A stretch of 64,000 nt of DNA from Paraliobacillus salinarum (GCF_014083865.1 NZ_JACEFA010000005.1:1-64000), one strand, 5' to 3'. Positions 1 through 9,360 are shown, counted from the first letter of the stretch. Notes: a model not told the origin generated them from the letters alone. Program-made: numbers and translations.

Positions 1-225
1 ATAATTCGCCCATGGAGAACTTTTTTGGTTTACTAAAACAAGAGATGTATTACGGAGAGGCACTGTGCTCGTTTGAAGAATTAAAAAATAAAATTAAGGA
101 ACATATCAATTATTATAATAATAAGCGTATAAAGCAAAAATTGGCAGGCATGAGTCCAGTTCAATACCGAATTCACACCAGCCAATTAGCTGCTTAATAT
201 AATACTCTAACTTTTTGGGGTCACA
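1..225 (+). mobile_element. 3' end of an IS3-family insertion sequence (truncated by window edge)
   Basis: The window opens inside a transposase reading frame. About 7 bases after its stop comes CTCTAACTTTTTGGGGTCAC (205-224), which resembles the terminal inverted repeats of IS150/IS3-group elements. The right boundary is placed there by resemblance only; the left end is outside the window, so neither the repeat pair nor a target duplication can be checked here. Confidence 0.6.
3..197 (+). CDS. IS3-family transposase OrfB, C-terminal fragment
   Basis: The visible 64 residues are the end of an rve-type (DDE) integrase core. NSPMENFFG followed by LK.EMYYG, then YNN.RI..KL.GMSPVQYR near the C-terminus are characteristic of IS150/IS3 OrfB proteins; the last catalytic Glu lies in the NSPMENFF region. 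The reading frame is open to the left edge, so the start is not in the window. It catalyses cut-and-circularise transposition of its own element. The complete gene may be intact upstream. It sits where B. subtilis has rplT upstream of ysdA, so the IS probably landed in that intergenic region (inference). Confidence 0.85.
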   Translation, partial: NSPMENFFGLLKQEMYYGEALCSFEELKNKIKEHINYYNNKRIKQKLAGMSPVQYRIHTSQLAA

Positions 226-537
226 TCTTTTCCGAAATGAAGATAGTAGTTCTTTTTTATGATTAAATAATATATAAGGATGTCCATTTTGTTTATAAAA
301 ATTAATCATTTTGATCCTATGTACACGTTTTATGACCATTTTAATAAACAGATTGTTGATTGTGGTCACGAGAAGCTGTTTTTAACTACTTTTTAAAAAT
401 CAAGGTAAAAATGTGGTCAATTCATTATTCACAATAAAAAATATCAATTAATGAATAGCTAATCCATGTTATTATTTGTATTACATTAGATGTGAAAAGT
501 GGTTAAACTAGACAGTCAAAATAAAAGGAGAAAAACT
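198..537. other. AT-rich intergenic region after the IS end
   Basis: 340 bases without a supported gene. It contains the presumed IS end near 205-224. The only longer reading frame (106-369, minus) overlaps the transposase and looks spurious. No clear promoter or terminator was recognised apart from the ribosome binding site of the next gene (AAAAGGAG, 524-531). Confidence 0.6.
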
Positions 538-813
538 ATGCAGTGGATTAGTTTAATTTATATTATAGCAGTAAATGGTATCGCGTTTATCGTAATGGGG
601 ATCGATAAGCATCGAGCAGAAAAAAGAAAATGGCGTGTGCCTGAGAAAAATTTATGGTTACTTGCTATTATTGGCGGTTCGATAGGTAGCATAATAGGAA
701 TGAAGACCTTCCGACACAAAACAAAGCACCGATCGTTTCAATTTGGTATGCCAATCCTACTAATCGGACAAATTTTACTTTATATTTTCTTGAATACATC
801 AATCCTGTCATAA
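538..813 (+). CDS. ysdA: DUF1294 family membrane protein YsdA
   Basis: A 91-residue membrane protein of the DUF1294 family; function unknown. The sequence shows a first hydrophobic helix (about residues 4-20), the conserved segment DKHRAE...WRVPEK, a second helix containing a GGSIGSIIGM glycine-rich stretch, a basic FRHKTKH motif, and a last helix. A longer frame opens at 499, but the ATG at 538 is preceded by AAAAGGAG at good spacing and gives a length close to the B. subtilis protein (about 89 residues), so 538 is preferred. ysdA lies near ysdB and ysdC in B. subtilis, as here. Confidence 0.8.
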   Translation: MQWISLIYIIAVNGIAFIVMGIDKHRAEKRKWRVPEKNLWLLAIIGGSIGSIIGMKTFRHKTKHRSFQFGMPILLIGQILLYIFLNTSILS

Positions 814-857
814 AGGCTCGTCTCCTGTCATAGAATGAATATGAAGGAGGAGAAGTT

Positions 858-1448
858 ATGGAGTATATCGGTGCTTCTGTCACAATGATGATGGAAACAG
901 CGGGGATTTTTGCACCTTTGATATTCATTGCACTGCATTTACTTCGACCAATATTATTTCTTCCCGTCGTTTTTCTATGCATCACTGGAGGACTTTTATT
1001 TGGGGTGATACCAGGTATTGCATATTCCCTTGTAGGTGTAACATTATCTAGCCTTATGTTTTATAAAATGAGTGAAAAAATGCCTAGTACACTACAACGC
1101 TTTATTCGAATGAAACAAAAATTGTTAGGAAAACAGCCTGATTTAACCACTTCTCAAATTGCTATTTTAAGATTAATTCCATTTATTCATTTCCATCTAT
1201 TATCGCTATGCATCCTAGAAGTATCCCGTCATCTAAAAGATTATATGCGATCCTCTATCATTTCGAATATTCCACTAACAGTCGTGTACACATCAATTGG
1301 AGAATCGATTACAAATTTATCACCAGCCTTGAGTGGTAGTATGATGATAGGAATATTGCCGCTTCTATATTTCGTGAGGAGAAAAGAAATATATATTAGC
1401 TGGCATGACTTCTTTCATCCAAAAACAACAAATAGTGATGTAATCTAA
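858..1448 (+). CDS. TVP38/TMEM64 (DedA-like, VTT domain) membrane protein
   Basis: A 196-residue integral membrane protein with about five hydrophobic segments. The stretch around residues 35-60 (FLPVVFLCITGGLLFG) matches the conserved FPG/GGxxFG-type re-entrant loop of SNARE-associated VTT-domain proteins. Family members are implicated in lipid scrambling or envelope transport; the substrate here is unknown. An AAGGAGG ribosome binding site (844-850) precedes the ATG by 7 bases. It follows ysdA by 44 bases and may be co-transcribed. Its stop codon lies inside a perfect 19-bp hairpin shared with the convergent ysdB gene. Confidence 0.75.
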   Translation: MEYIGASVTMMMETAGIFAPLIFIALHLLRPILFLPVVFLCITGGLLFGVIPGIAYSLVGVTLSSLMFYKMSEKMPSTLQRFIRMKQKLLGKQPDLTTSQIAILRLIPFIHFHLLSLCILEVSRHLKDYMRSSIISNIPLTVVYTSIGESITNLSPALSGSMMIGILPLLYFVRRKEIYISWHDFFHPKTTNSDVI

Positions 1449-1485
1449 AAATGAAACAGTATGCTGCTGTTTCATTTTTAGATTA
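1441..1485. terminator. Bidirectional hairpin shared by two convergent genes
   Basis: A perfect 19-bp inverted repeat (1441-1459 and 1467-1485) with a 7-base loop. The arms contain five-base A and T runs, so it can act as a terminator in both directions. It overlaps the stop codons of both flanking genes (1446-1448 plus strand and 1483-1485 minus strand). Confidence 0.75.
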
Positions 1486-1872
1486 ATAAATATCTAATAA
1501 TTGACTAATTGGATGCTTCCACTCTACTTTTGCATAAGGATAATATATAAGTATTTCTTTTTCAAGAAAATATAAGTCGTCACGCTCTAAACCCTTTAAT
1601 TCGTGTGGCTGTTTGGCGTAAACAATGACGGTGACAACATCAAACGCGCTTTCGGTTGTTCCAATATATTTTTCCCCTTCAAATAAAATCCCTTTATAAG
1701 TCATAAGAAAATTTTTTTCAACATGATCAGGTTCATCTAAGAAATAGAACTGTTTTTTATTTTTGGCTACTTCTAGCTTTCTAGCTGGATTAGTGACATA
1801 TTTATAAACGGTATACAATAGAAACAGAATAGCTATAACAATAAATATACGAAATAGGTATACAATAAACAT
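1483..1872 (-). CDS. ysdB: YsdB family protein (sigma-W pathway type)
   Basis: A 129-residue protein with one N-terminal membrane helix (residues 2-22) followed by a soluble domain with aromatic-rich motifs (KKQFYFLDEP, MTYKGILFEGEKYIG). It resembles YsdB of B. subtilis, a small protein linked to sigma-W activation whose biochemical role is not known to me. Starts at 1881 (GTG) and 1878 (ATG) lie too close to the AGGGAG site; the ATG at 1872 has an 8-base spacing and gives the length expected for the family. It is transcribed convergently to the preceding gene and divergently from the dUTPase. Confidence 0.75.
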   Translation of the reverse strand: MFIVYLFRIFIVIAILFLLYTVYKYVTNPARKLEVAKNKKQFYFLDEPDHVEKNFLMTYKGILFEGEKYIGTTESAFDVVTVIVYAKQPHELKGLERDDLYFLEKEILIYYPYAKVEWKHPISQLLDIY

Positions 1873-1993
1873 TGGCATCACTCCCTATGAGTATGTTCAC
1901 CCTACTATACGAATAAGTATACCGTTTGGTTTCACGAAAATAAATAAATTCATGTTATAATGAAAAAAGTTTGCCACAGAAAGAGGGATATAA

Positions 1994-2479
1994 ATGAATT
2001 GGGAAAAGCTTTTTGTTATGCAAAAGCAATTAGATCAGTACATAGAATCAAATCATCGCCTAGAAAAAAGCGAGTTATTTGATAAAAAGGTTTTAGCTTT
2101 ACTGGTTGAATTAGGGGAGCTTGCGAATGAAACGCGCTGCTTTAAGTTTTGGAGTAAGAAAGGTCCGAGTGAAAATCATGTTATTTTAGAAGAGTATGTG
2201 GATGGACTTCACTTTATTTTATCACTTGGGATTGATCAAGGATTTGAACAGAATCAAATTGATATTCCAACAAAAGAAGCTGATCCGACAACATTATTTC
2301 ACCAAGTTTATCAAGCGAGCTTAAGTTTAAAAACTGAAACGACGAGTGAAAATTATCAAAACTTATTCGGAGTCTTTTTACGATTAGGACAAGTACTTGG
2401 ATTTTCTGAACAAGCAATTATGACCGCTTACATAGATAAAAATGAAGTGAATTTTAACCGACAAGACCAAAACTATTGA
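1994..2479 (+). CDS. Dimeric dUTPase (all-alpha NTP pyrophosphatase fold)
   Basis: A 161-residue all-helical protein of the dUTPase_2 (MazG-like) superfamily. It hydrolyses dUTP to dUMP and pyrophosphate, keeping uracil out of DNA and feeding thymidylate synthesis. The metal-binding signature is visible: LVELGELANETRCFKFW (E.xxE with following helix, residues 35-51) and EEYVDGLHF (ExxxD, residues 65-73). This is the dimeric type, not the trimeric beta-fold dUTPase. The ATG at 1994 is preceded by AGAGGGAT. It lies between ysdB and ysdC. Exact substrate preference is inferred from the family. Confidence 0.85.
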   Translation: MNWEKLFVMQKQLDQYIESNHRLEKSELFDKKVLALLVELGELANETRCFKFWSKKGPSENHVILEEYVDGLHFILSLGIDQGFEQNQIDIPTKEADPTTLFHQVYQASLSLKTETTSENYQNLFGVFLRLGQVLGFSEQAIMTAYIDKNEVNFNRQDQNY

Positions 2480-2541
2480 GTGAAACGTTTCAAATTAGAT
2501 AAGAATAAGTCTATAATGATTGTAAGAGGAGGTTATACATA

Positions 2542-3627
2542 ATGACACAATTAAATGAAAAATTAACAATGCTTAAAGAATTAACCGATGCAAAAGGGAT
2601 TTCAGGAAATGAAAAAGAAGCAAGAGAGGTAATGAAGAAATATATTGCACCTCATGCGACAGAAGTTTACACTGATAATCTTGGAAGTTTAATTGCAAAA
2701 AAAGTAGGTAAAGAAGATGGACCGAAAGTAATGGTAGCCGGACATTTAGATGAAATTGGTTTCATGGTGACACGAATCGATGATAAAGGATTCTTATATT
2801 TCCAAACCATTGGTGGCTGGTGGAGTCAAGTTATGTTAGCGCAGCGCGTGACGATTCAAACATCAAAAGGTGATGTTACTGGAATTATTGGCTCAAAACC
2901 GCCACACATTATGCCTGCTGAAGCGCGTAAAAAACCATATGAAATAAAAGATATGTTTATTGATATCGGAGCATCTAGTCGTGAAGAGGCAGAAGAATTT
3001 GGTGTACGACCAGGCGATTCTGTTGTCCCATATTTTGAATTCACACAGATGAATAATGAAAAGCTACTATTAGCAAAAGCGTGGGATAATCGCATTGGTT
3101 GTGCAATTGCGATTGAAGTATTGAAGCAATTAGACGGAGTAGATCACCCGAACGTCGTATATGGTGTGGGTACAGTGCAAGAAGAGGTTGGCTTACGTGG
3201 TGCAAAAACCGCAACGAGCACGATTCAGCCGGACATTGGCTTTGCAGTTGATACAGGTATTGCTGGTGACACACCTGGTATTTCGCCTAATGAATCTGAT
3301 AGTAAGCTTGGTGAAGGACCACAAATTATTATATACGATGCATCTATGATCTCTCATAAGGGTGTACGTGATTTTGTAGTAGAAACGGCAGAAACAAATA
3401 ATATTCCATTCCAGTATGCTAGCCTCGCTGCTGGTGGAACAGATTCAGGTTCTATTCACTTGACTGCGAATGGTGTTCCTGCACTATCGATTACTATTGC
3501 GACAAGATATATTCACTCACATGCTGCAATGATTCATCAAGATGACTTTGATCATGCCGTACATTTGATTGTCGAAGTGATTAAACGCTTGGATACAGAT
3601 AAAGTGAAAGAAATTACTTTTGATTAA
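2542..3627 (+). CDS. ysdC: M42 family metallopeptidase YsdC (glutamyl aminopeptidase-like)
   Basis: A 361-residue cytosolic aminopeptidase of family M42, a dinuclear metal enzyme that forms large oligomers and trims peptides left by proteases. Metal ligands and catalytic motifs are visible: [10 protein letters not shown] (first His/Asp), KAWDNRIGC (bridging Asp), [10 protein letters not shown] (Glu-Glu), [11 protein letters not shown] (Asp), and [12 protein letters not shown] near the C-terminus (last His). An AGAGGAGG site precedes the ATG. Downstream stands a strong bidirectional terminator. The family and gene neighbourhood match ysdC; the peptide preference is not evident. Confidence 0.9.
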   Translation: MTQLNEKLTMLKELTDAKGISGNEKEAREVMKKYIAPHATEVYTDNLGSLIAKKVGKEDGPKVMVAGHLDEIGFMVTRIDDKGFLYFQTIGGWWSQVMLAQRVTIQTSKGDVTGIIGSKPPHIMPAEARKKPYEIKDMFIDIGASSREEAEEFGVRPGDSVVPYFEFTQMNNEKLLLAKAWDNRIGCAIAIEVLKQLDGVDHPNVVYGVGTVQEEVGLRGAKTATSTIQPDIGFAVDTGIAGDTPGISPNESDSKLGEGPQIIIYDASMISHKGVRDFVVETAETNNIPFQYASLAAGGTDSGSIHLTANGVPALSITIATRYIHSHAAMIHQDDFDHAVHLIVEVIKRLDTDKVKEITFD

Positions 3628-3632
3628 ATCAT

Positions 3633-3678
3633 AAAAAGTTGCTGGGGTATCGTTCAATCATACTCCAGCAACTTTTTT
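3633..3678. terminator. Bidirectional terminator between ysdC and the transglycosylase gene
   Basis: AAAAAGTTGCTGG (3633-3645) pairs with CCAGCAACTTTTT (3665-3677). The arms end in A and T runs, so both convergent genes can use it. Confidence 0.85.
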
Positions 3679-3680
3679 AT

Positions 3681-4289
3681 TTAAACATATTGTGACATTA
3701 TCTTAGTTACATAGTTTTGCGTTTCTTTAAAAGGAGGAATTCCACCGTATTTATCTACATTTCCAGGACCTGCATTGTATGCTGCAAGCGCTAGCGATGT
3801 ATCTCCATTGTATTTCGTAAGCATTTGCTTCAAATAACGTGTGCCACCGTTAATATTTTGGCGTGCATCGAAAGAATCGGTCACTCCAAGTCCAGCTGCG
3901 GTTCCAGGCATCAATTGCATAAAACCTTGAGCTCCAGCACTACTTACTGCATGTTGATTAAAATTAGACTCTGCCCGAATGACAGTAGCGATTAAATTTC
4001 GGTCAACACCGTATGTATTGGCGGCCTGATCAATAATGCTTTGCACGTCATTGGAGACTTTTGATTGAACAGGTGATGGGCTATTATATAAACGATTAGT
4101 AGTTACTTGATTCGGTTGTAATTGACTTCGAATTGATGGACCGGTCGAATCTTTTATCTGTTGAGCCATCATTGATTCTAGAACATTTTGAAACATAGTA
4201 GAAGTACTAGAATTAGTATTCATTGTATTCGATGAAAAGTTTGCCATCGCTTGAGCCTTCATCATACTCTGTATCAATCGAATATCCAT
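3681..4289 (-). CDS. Lytic transglycosylase (CwlQ/YjbJ-like SLT domain)
   Basis: A 202-residue protein whose C-terminal half is a soluble lytic transglycosylase (SLT) domain that cleaves the glycan strands of peptidoglycan. Motifs: [20 protein letters not shown] (catalytic Glu in AESNFN), [10 protein letters not shown], and [17 protein letters not shown] followed by TQNYVTKI. The N-terminal 90 residues are Ser/Thr/Gln-rich with no clear signal peptide, as in YjbJ/CwlQ of B. subtilis. An upstream in-frame start at 4316 exists, but the ATG at 4289 has an AAGGGG site at proper spacing. Role in sporulation or growth cannot be told from the sequence. Confidence 0.8.
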   Translation of the reverse strand: MDIRLIQSMMKAQAMANFSSNTMNTNSSTSTMFQNVLESMMAQQIKDSTGPSIRSQLQPNQVTTNRLYNSPSPVQSKVSNDVQSIIDQAANTYGVDRNLIATVIRAESNFNQHAVSSAGAQGFMQLMPGTAAGLGVTDSFDARQNINGGTRYLKQMLTKYNGDTSLALAAYNAGPGNVDKYGGIPPFKETQNYVTKIMSQYV

Positions 4290-4388
4290 TATTAATCCCC
4301 TTTTTTTCGACAACATATTAAGTTTAGTTTATCTGAAACGGGGCATCAAAGCAATGTTATTTGTAAAAATAAAGTAAAAAGTACTAAT

Positions 4389-4604
4389 TTAGTGTGCTTG
4401 TTTTACACCTTGCTCTAGCGCAGTTAACATTTCTTCTTTTTCACTATTATCTGATTCTTGCCAGATCAGTTCAAATAGAACACCCAAACCAGGTAACATT
4501 TTTTCTTCTCCACTTTGGATTGCATCAACAATCGTCGCTTCTAATTGCTCTTTATTATTCTCCGAGATATTTGCTAAAATCGCCTTGCGTAAATTTAAAT
4601 CCAA
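4389..4604 (-). CDS. sspI: Small acid-soluble spore protein SspI
   Basis: A 71-residue minor spore protein synthesised in the forespore. The segment [22 protein letters not shown] followed by [16 protein letters not shown] is nearly invariant in SspI, and gene order sspI-ysgA-pheS matches B. subtilis. A GTG opens the frame at 4613, but AGGTGA lies ideally (5 bases) upstream of a TTG at 4604; starting there gives DLNLR at the N-terminus and exactly the usual SspI length. It is transcribed divergently from ysgA; forespore (sigma-G) control is expected from the family but I could not assign a convincing promoter. Confidence 0.9.
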   Translation of the reverse strand: MDLNLRKAILANISENNKEQLEATIVDAIQSGEEKMLPGLGVLFELIWQESDNSEKEEMLTALEQGVKQAH

Positions 4605-4701
4605 TTCAATCACCTCAACAATAATTTATTTTAAAATTAGTTTGACCATAAGACTAAAAAATATGTATGATAAGATATGAGATTAAAAAAGGATGAGTAA
4701 A

Positions 4702-5439
4702 ATGATTACATCAGTAAAAAATGAAACAGTGAAACAATGGAATAAAATGAAGAAAAGAAAACATCGTGAACAAACAAATCATTTTTTAATAGAAGGTACA
4801 CATTTAGTAGAAGAAGCAATCAAAAGTGATTGGTCAATTGAAACGTTGATTGTACAAGAAAACATGGACATCCCTTTTAGTAATGGAGATTTTGATATTA
4901 TTACCGTTTCAGCTAACGTAATGGACCATTTAGCAGATACAAAAACACCTCAAGGAATCATGGCGGTAGTTAATCGAAAAGAAATACGACTTACAAACAA
5001 TCATCGCTTACTATTGTTAGATTCGATCCAAGACCCTGGTAATGTAGGCACAATGATTCGTACAGCTGATGCAGCAGGTTTCACAGGGGTTATTTTAGGT
5101 GAAAATACAGTAGATCTGTTTAATGATAAAGTGATTCGATCGACACAAGGTTCATTGTTTCATATCCCTGTCATACAAGCTAATTTGGAAACGTTTTGCC
5201 GAAAATTAAAAAAGGAGTCTGTTTCCATCTGGGCTTCTACCTTAGAGCGAGCTGATGCGATTAATGAATTAACAGTCCCAGACAAAGTGGCATTAATTGT
5301 CGGCAATGAAGGTGCAGGTGTTTCTAGTACTTTAATAGAGCAAGCAGACCAACGTGTGCATATTCCTATCTACGGTCAAGCAGAGTCTCTAAATGTTAGT
5401 GTTGCGACTGGAATTATGTTATATCAATTAGTTCAATAA
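4702..5439 (+). CDS. ysgA: SpoU/TrmH family 23S rRNA 2'-O-methyltransferase YsgA
   Basis: A 245-residue SPOUT methyltransferase that transfers a methyl group from S-adenosylmethionine to a ribose 2'-OH, predicted on 23S rRNA. The N-terminal domain (about residues 1-95) has the RNA-binding fold with FLIEGTHLVEEA; the catalytic knot domain shows LDSIQDPGNVGTMIRTADAAGF (motif 1 with the catalytic Arg), LIVGNEGAGVS (motif 2) and IPIYGQAESLNVSVATGIM (motif 3). An in-frame ATG at 4693 directly abuts the ribosome binding site, so the ATG at 4702 is taken. It lies just upstream of the pheST leader, as in B. subtilis. Confidence 0.88.
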   Translation: MITSVKNETVKQWNKMKKRKHREQTNHFLIEGTHLVEEAIKSDWSIETLIVQENMDIPFSNGDFDIITVSANVMDHLADTKTPQGIMAVVNRKEIRLTNNHRLLLLDSIQDPGNVGTMIRTADAAGFTGVILGENTVDLFNDKVIRSTQGSLFHIPVIQANLETFCRKLKKESVSIWASTLERADAINELTVPDKVALIVGNEGAGVSSTLIEQADQRVHIPIYGQAESLNVSVATGIMLYQLVQ

Positions 5440-5504
5440 TAATTTCTGATAATTTTTCGGTAAGTAGTTGCATATTGTCGGTTACTTTCCTATAATAAAG
5501 TAAG

Positions 5505-5796
5505 ATATCGAGCGAAAGTACTCGAAAATTGAATAGAAATAGGCTGAGAAAGAGTCAGTAGACTTTATAAGTAAACAATGTTTAGGGATAAAAAGCCATG
5601 GACTGGAAGCTTTTTTCATTGTAGTAAGGTTGAAATTTCACTCTGGAGCCGACGTTTGGGACCTTGTTATTTACAAGTAAGAACGTTTCCGGAATGTTTT
5701 CCGTTATCAATGAAAGTGGGCAAATGCTAATTTGTCAACAAGGGTGGTACCGCGATCCAAGCCTCGTCCCTTTTTATAAGGGATAGGGGCTTTTTC
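5505..5796 (+). promoter_or_regulatory. T-box leader (tRNA-Phe sensing) with terminator, upstream of pheST
   Basis: The hallmark T-box AAGGGTGGTACCGCG lies at 5740-5754. It is followed by the terminator stem GCCTCGTCCC/GGGATAGGGGC (5761-5790) and a T run. A long structured stem I region precedes it (about 5505-5640), containing an AGTA-type motif and a TTC triplet in GCTTTTTTCATTG that may be the Phe specifier. Uncharged tRNA pairing to the T-box would favour the antiterminator and allow pheST expression when phenylalanyl-tRNA is low. The specifier assignment is inference; the T-box itself is directly visible. Confidence 0.92.
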
Positions 5797-5832
5797 TATT
5801 GCAAAAAACTGTTATATAGGAGGGTGTTAGAA

Positions 5833-6867
5833 ATGAAGGAACGTCTACAAGAGCTTCAACAAGAAGCATTAGACAAAGTAAATGAAGCGACAACACTTGA
5901 AGCATTACAAACGATTCGTGTTTCTTATTTAGGAAAGAAAGGACCAATCACAGAAGTATTACGAGGTATGGGGAAATTATCTCCGGAAGAACGTCCAGTC
6001 ATTGGAGAGCTAGCTAACAAAGTTCGAGAGGCGATTGCTAACCAATTAGACAATAAGAAAGCGGACTTAGAGGCACAAGCTTTGGAGAAAAAGTTAGAAA
6101 CAGAAAAAATTGATGTCACACTTCCAGGACGTCCAGTTTCTGTTGGAGGACCGCATCTTCTAACGAGTATCGTAGAAGAGATAGAAGACTTATTTATCGG
6201 AATGGGCTTTGAGGTTCGAGAAGGTCCAGAGGTGGAGACAGATTATTATAATTTTGAGGCATTGAACTTACCAAAGGATCACCCAGCAAGAGATATGCAA
6301 GACTCATTTTACATTACAGAAGATTTGTTGCTACGTACGCACACCTCACCTGTCCAAGCACGAACAATGAATGAATACAAAGGGAATAAGCCTGTGAAAA
6401 TGATTTGCCCGGGTAAAGTGTATCGTCGTGATACGGATGATGCAACACACTCACACCAATTTACTCAAGTGGAAGGCCTTTATGTAGATAAAGACGTACG
6501 AATGAGTGATTTAAAAGGGGTATTAAATCAATTTGCTAAACAATTCTTTGGCGAAGAAAGAGAGATTCGCTTACGCCCAAGCTTCTTCCCATTTACAGAG
6601 CCATCCGTAGAAATGGATATCTCATGTAAGGTGTGTCATGGAGAAGGCTGTTCTGTTTGTAAGCAAACAGGTTGGATTGAAATATTAGGTGGAGGAATGG
6701 TGCATCCACGAGTGTTAGAAATGGCAGGATATGATCCAACTGTTTACAGTGGATTTGCATTCGGTATGGGGCCAGAGCGAATTGCAATGTTAAAATATGG
6801 TGTCGATGATATAAGACATTTCTATACAAATGATGTTCGATTTTTAAAACAATATCATAAAGCGTAA
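5833..6867 (+). CDS. pheS: Phenylalanyl-tRNA synthetase alpha subunit
   Basis: A 344-residue class II synthetase subunit that, with PheT as an alpha2-beta2 tetramer, charges tRNA-Phe. The N-terminal coiled coil (residues 1-85) binds tRNA. The catalytic core shows motif 1 ([23 protein letters not shown]), motif 2 ([22 protein letters not shown]) and motif 3 ([14 protein letters not shown]). There is also a small Cys cluster ([17 protein letters not shown]) common in Firmicute PheS. The frame opens at 5824 (GTG), but AGGAGGG stands 8 bases before the ATG at 5833, and this start gives the standard length. pheT follows after 14 bases. Confidence 0.97.
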   Translation: MKERLQELQQEALDKVNEATTLEALQTIRVSYLGKKGPITEVLRGMGKLSPEERPVIGELANKVREAIANQLDNKKADLEAQALEKKLETEKIDVTLPGRPVSVGGPHLLTSIVEEIEDLFIGMGFEVREGPEVETDYYNFEALNLPKDHPARDMQDSFYITEDLLLRTHTSPVQARTMNEYKGNKPVKMICPGKVYRRDTDDATHSHQFTQVEGLYVDKDVRMSDLKGVLNQFAKQFFGEEREIRLRPSFFPFTEPSVEMDISCKVCHGEGCSVCKQTGWIEILGGGMVHPRVLEMAGYDPTVYSGFAFGMGPERIAMLKYGVDDIRHFYTNDVRFLKQYHKA

Positions 6868-6881
6868 AAAGGAGGAATAGC

Positions 6882-9308
6882 ATGCTTGTTTCATTAAATT
6901 GGTTAAAAAATTATGTTGATTTACAAGGGTTACCCCCTGAATCATTAGCAGATAAAATAACAAAGACAGGTATTGAAGTAGAAGGTATCGATTATGTTGC
7001 AGCGAAAAGCACCAATGTTGTCGTTGGTTATGTAGAAAGCTGTGAAAAGCATCCAGATGCGGATAAATTAAATGTGTGTCAAGTAAATGTTGGGGAGGAA
7101 ACACTGCAGATTGTGTGTGGTGCACCTAATGTAGCGGCTGGACAAAAAGTTGTAGTTGCAAAACCAGGTGCTGTTTTACCTGGAAACTTTAAAATTAAAA
7201 AGGCGAAGCTAAGAGGCGTGGAGTCTAATGGCATGATTTGCTCCTTGCAAGAGCTTGGCATCGTGGAGAAATTCGTACCTAAAGATGTAGCTGAAGGAAT
7301 ATTCGTTCTTCCAAATGATGTAGAAGCTGGAGCGGATGCACTACAATTATTAAATTTAGATGATGCAATTTTAGAGCTTGGATTAACACCAAATCGCTCA
7401 GACGCATTAAGTATGCTTGGTGTTGCTTATGAAGTAGCAGCTATTTTAGATGTAGATGTTAAACTACCTGATACATCCGTAAGCATGATCGAAGCAAAAG
7501 CAACAGATGAAGTTGGATTAACAGTAGATGCTCCAGAATTAAATCCATATTATGCTGCATTTGTAATTAAAGATATCAAAGTAGGCCCATCACCGTTATG
7601 GATGCGAAATTATTTAATAGCAGCTGGTATTCGACCAATAAATAATGTGGTTGATATTACGAACTATGTATTACTTGAGTATGGTCAGCCACTTCATGCT
7701 TTTGACTTTGATACATTTGGTTCAGATGAAATCGTCGTTCGTCGTGCTAAGCAGAATGAAACAATGACAACATTAGACGATCAAACAAGAGATTTAACTA
7801 CTGATCATTTAGTCATTACAAATGGGCAAGAACCTACAGCGCTAGCAGGCGTAATGGGTGGAGCAAACGCGGAAGTATCTGATACAACAACAACTGTTCT
7901 GTTAGAAGCTGCTTATTTTGACCCGAAAGCCGTGCGTATTGCATCGAAGCACCATGGTTTACGCAGTGAATCTAGTGCTCGTTTTGAAAAAGGAATTGAT
8001 CCGAACCGTGTTTATGCAGCAGGTCTTCGTGCTTGTCAGTTATTAGCAGCACATGCAAATGGAACAGTACTAAGCGATCCTGTGATTTTTGATCGATTAG
8101 ATAAATCAGAAAAGCAAGTTACGATTGAAACGACTCGGATAAATGAACGTCTTGGAACAGATATGACAGACGAAGAAATTGCTATAATCTTGAAAAAATT
8201 AGGGTTCACATTTGAGCAAGATGGAGAAAAATTTGACGTAGCTATCCCGACAAGAAGACAAGATATTAGTCAATTTGAGGACATGTTAGAGGAAGTTGCT
8301 CGTATTTATGGGTATGATCACTTACCATATACGTTACCTCAGGGCGCAGCACAAGCAGGTGGTTTAACAAAGGCGCAAGAATTAAAGCGTTTTGTGAAAA
8401 ATTACTTTGAAGGAGCTGGTTTAAAAGAGGCTATTACTTACTCCTTAACAACAACGAATCGTGCGCAAATGTTAGTAAGTCCTGAGATTAAAGCACAATC
8501 AGTAACGCCAATTCGTTTAGCTATGCCAATGAGTGAAGAGCATAGTACACTGCGATTGAGTATTTTACCAGAAATGCTAGATTCATTAGCGTATAACCTG
8601 GCACGTAAGCAAGCCAATCTTGGTTATTATGAAGTAGGAACAGTCTTTATTTCTGAAGAAGAAAAAGTAACAAAGCAACCGAAAGAACTCTTGCGTGCTG
8701 GTGCAGCCGTTACTGGCGAATGGCTTGCTCATCCTTGGCAGCAAGAAAAGAAAGCAGCCGACTTTTTCTTAATAAAAGGTATCTTAGAAGGATTATTTGA
8801 CAGATTACATGTCGATGCAACATTCGAGCCTACGAAGATCGACGGCATGCACCCTGGACGTACTGCAATCGTGAAGGTAGGTCATACGGTAATTGGTTTT
8901 GTTGGTCAAGTACATCCAAAGCTTCAAAAAGATTTTGACTTGAAGGATACATTCGTATTTGATATTGATTTAGAATATCTTATCGAACAACATGAAAATG
9001 AACCAAGCTTTAATAAAATACCACGTTTCCCTACAGTTACTCGTGACATTGCACTAGTTGTTGATGAGACAGTTTCTGCAGGTGATATTCAACAAACGAT
9101 TGAAACAAACGCTGGTCCATTATTGAAGGAAATACAAGTGTTTGATCTGTATCAAGGCGATCGATTAGAAGCAGGGAAGAAATCATTAGCGTTCCACTTG
9201 CTTTATTTAGATCCAGAGCGTACTTTAACAGACGATGAAGTAGAAGCATCGTATCAAACAATCTTAACAGCAGTACAAGATGCACATAAAGCTGAATTAA
9301 GAAGTTAA
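6882..9308 (+). CDS. pheT: Phenylalanyl-tRNA synthetase beta subunit
   Basis: An 808-residue subunit of the phenylalanyl-tRNA synthetase tetramer. Domains in order: EMAP/OB-type tRNA-binding domain (about residues 40-150; CGAPNVAAGQKVVVA), B3/B4 editing domain (about 210-390; GIRPINNVVDITNYV and GVMGGANAEVSD), B5 DNA-binding-like domain (about 405-475), the non-catalytic core, and a C-terminal FDX-ACB anticodon-binding domain (last 90 residues; FPTVTRDIALVVD). It edits misactivated tyrosine in addition to tRNA binding. The ATG has an AAAAAGGAGG site 7 bases upstream. Expression is expected to be governed by the upstream T-box. Confidence 0.97.
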   Translation: MLVSLNWLKNYVDLQGLPPESLADKITKTGIEVEGIDYVAAKSTNVVVGYVESCEKHPDADKLNVCQVNVGEETLQIVCGAPNVAAGQKVVVAKPGAVLPGNFKIKKAKLRGVESNGMICSLQELGIVEKFVPKDVAEGIFVLPNDVEAGADALQLLNLDDAILELGLTPNRSDALSMLGVAYEVAAILDVDVKLPDTSVSMIEAKATDEVGLTVDAPELNPYYAAFVIKDIKVGPSPLWMRNYLIAAGIRPINNVVDITNYVLLEYGQPLHAFDFDTFGSDEIVVRRAKQNETMTTLDDQTRDLTTDHLVITNGQEPTALAGVMGGANAEVSDTTTTVLLEAAYFDPKAVRIASKHHGLRSESSARFEKGIDPNRVYAAGLRACQLLAAHANGTVLSDPVIFDRLDKSEKQVTIETTRINERLGTDMTDEEIAIILKKLGFTFEQDGEKFDVAIPTRRQDISQFEDMLEEVARIYGYDHLPYTLPQGAAQAGGLTKAQELKRFVKNYFEGAGLKEAITYSLTTTNRAQMLVSPEIKAQSVTPIRLAMPMSEEHSTLRLSILPEMLDSLAYNLARKQANLGYYEVGTVFISEEEKVTKQPKELLRAGAAVTGEWLAHPWQQEKKAADFFLIKGILEGLFDRLHVDATFEPTKIDGMHPGRTAIVKVGHTVIGFVGQVHPKLQKDFDLKDTFVFDIDLEYLIEQHENEPSFNKIPRFPTVTRDIALVVDETVSAGDIQQTIETNAGPLLKEIQVFDLYQGDRLEAGKKSLAFHLLYLDPERTLTDDEVEASYQTILTAVQDAHKAELRS

Positions 9309-9321
9309 GTCTATTTGTAAG

Positions 9322-9360
9322 AAGGTTTTGATTTCAAAGATGAAGTCAAAGCCTTTTTTA
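9322..9360 (+). terminator. Rho-independent terminator after pheT
   Basis: AAGGTTTTGATTT pairs (with G-T pairs) with AAGTCAAAGCCTT, followed by a T run. It would end the pheST transcript. Confidence 0.75.

Noticed and set aside
106-369. Minus-strand 87-residue frame at the left edge
   Set aside because: It overlaps the transposase end and the presumed IS terminal repeat antisense; no ribosome binding site.
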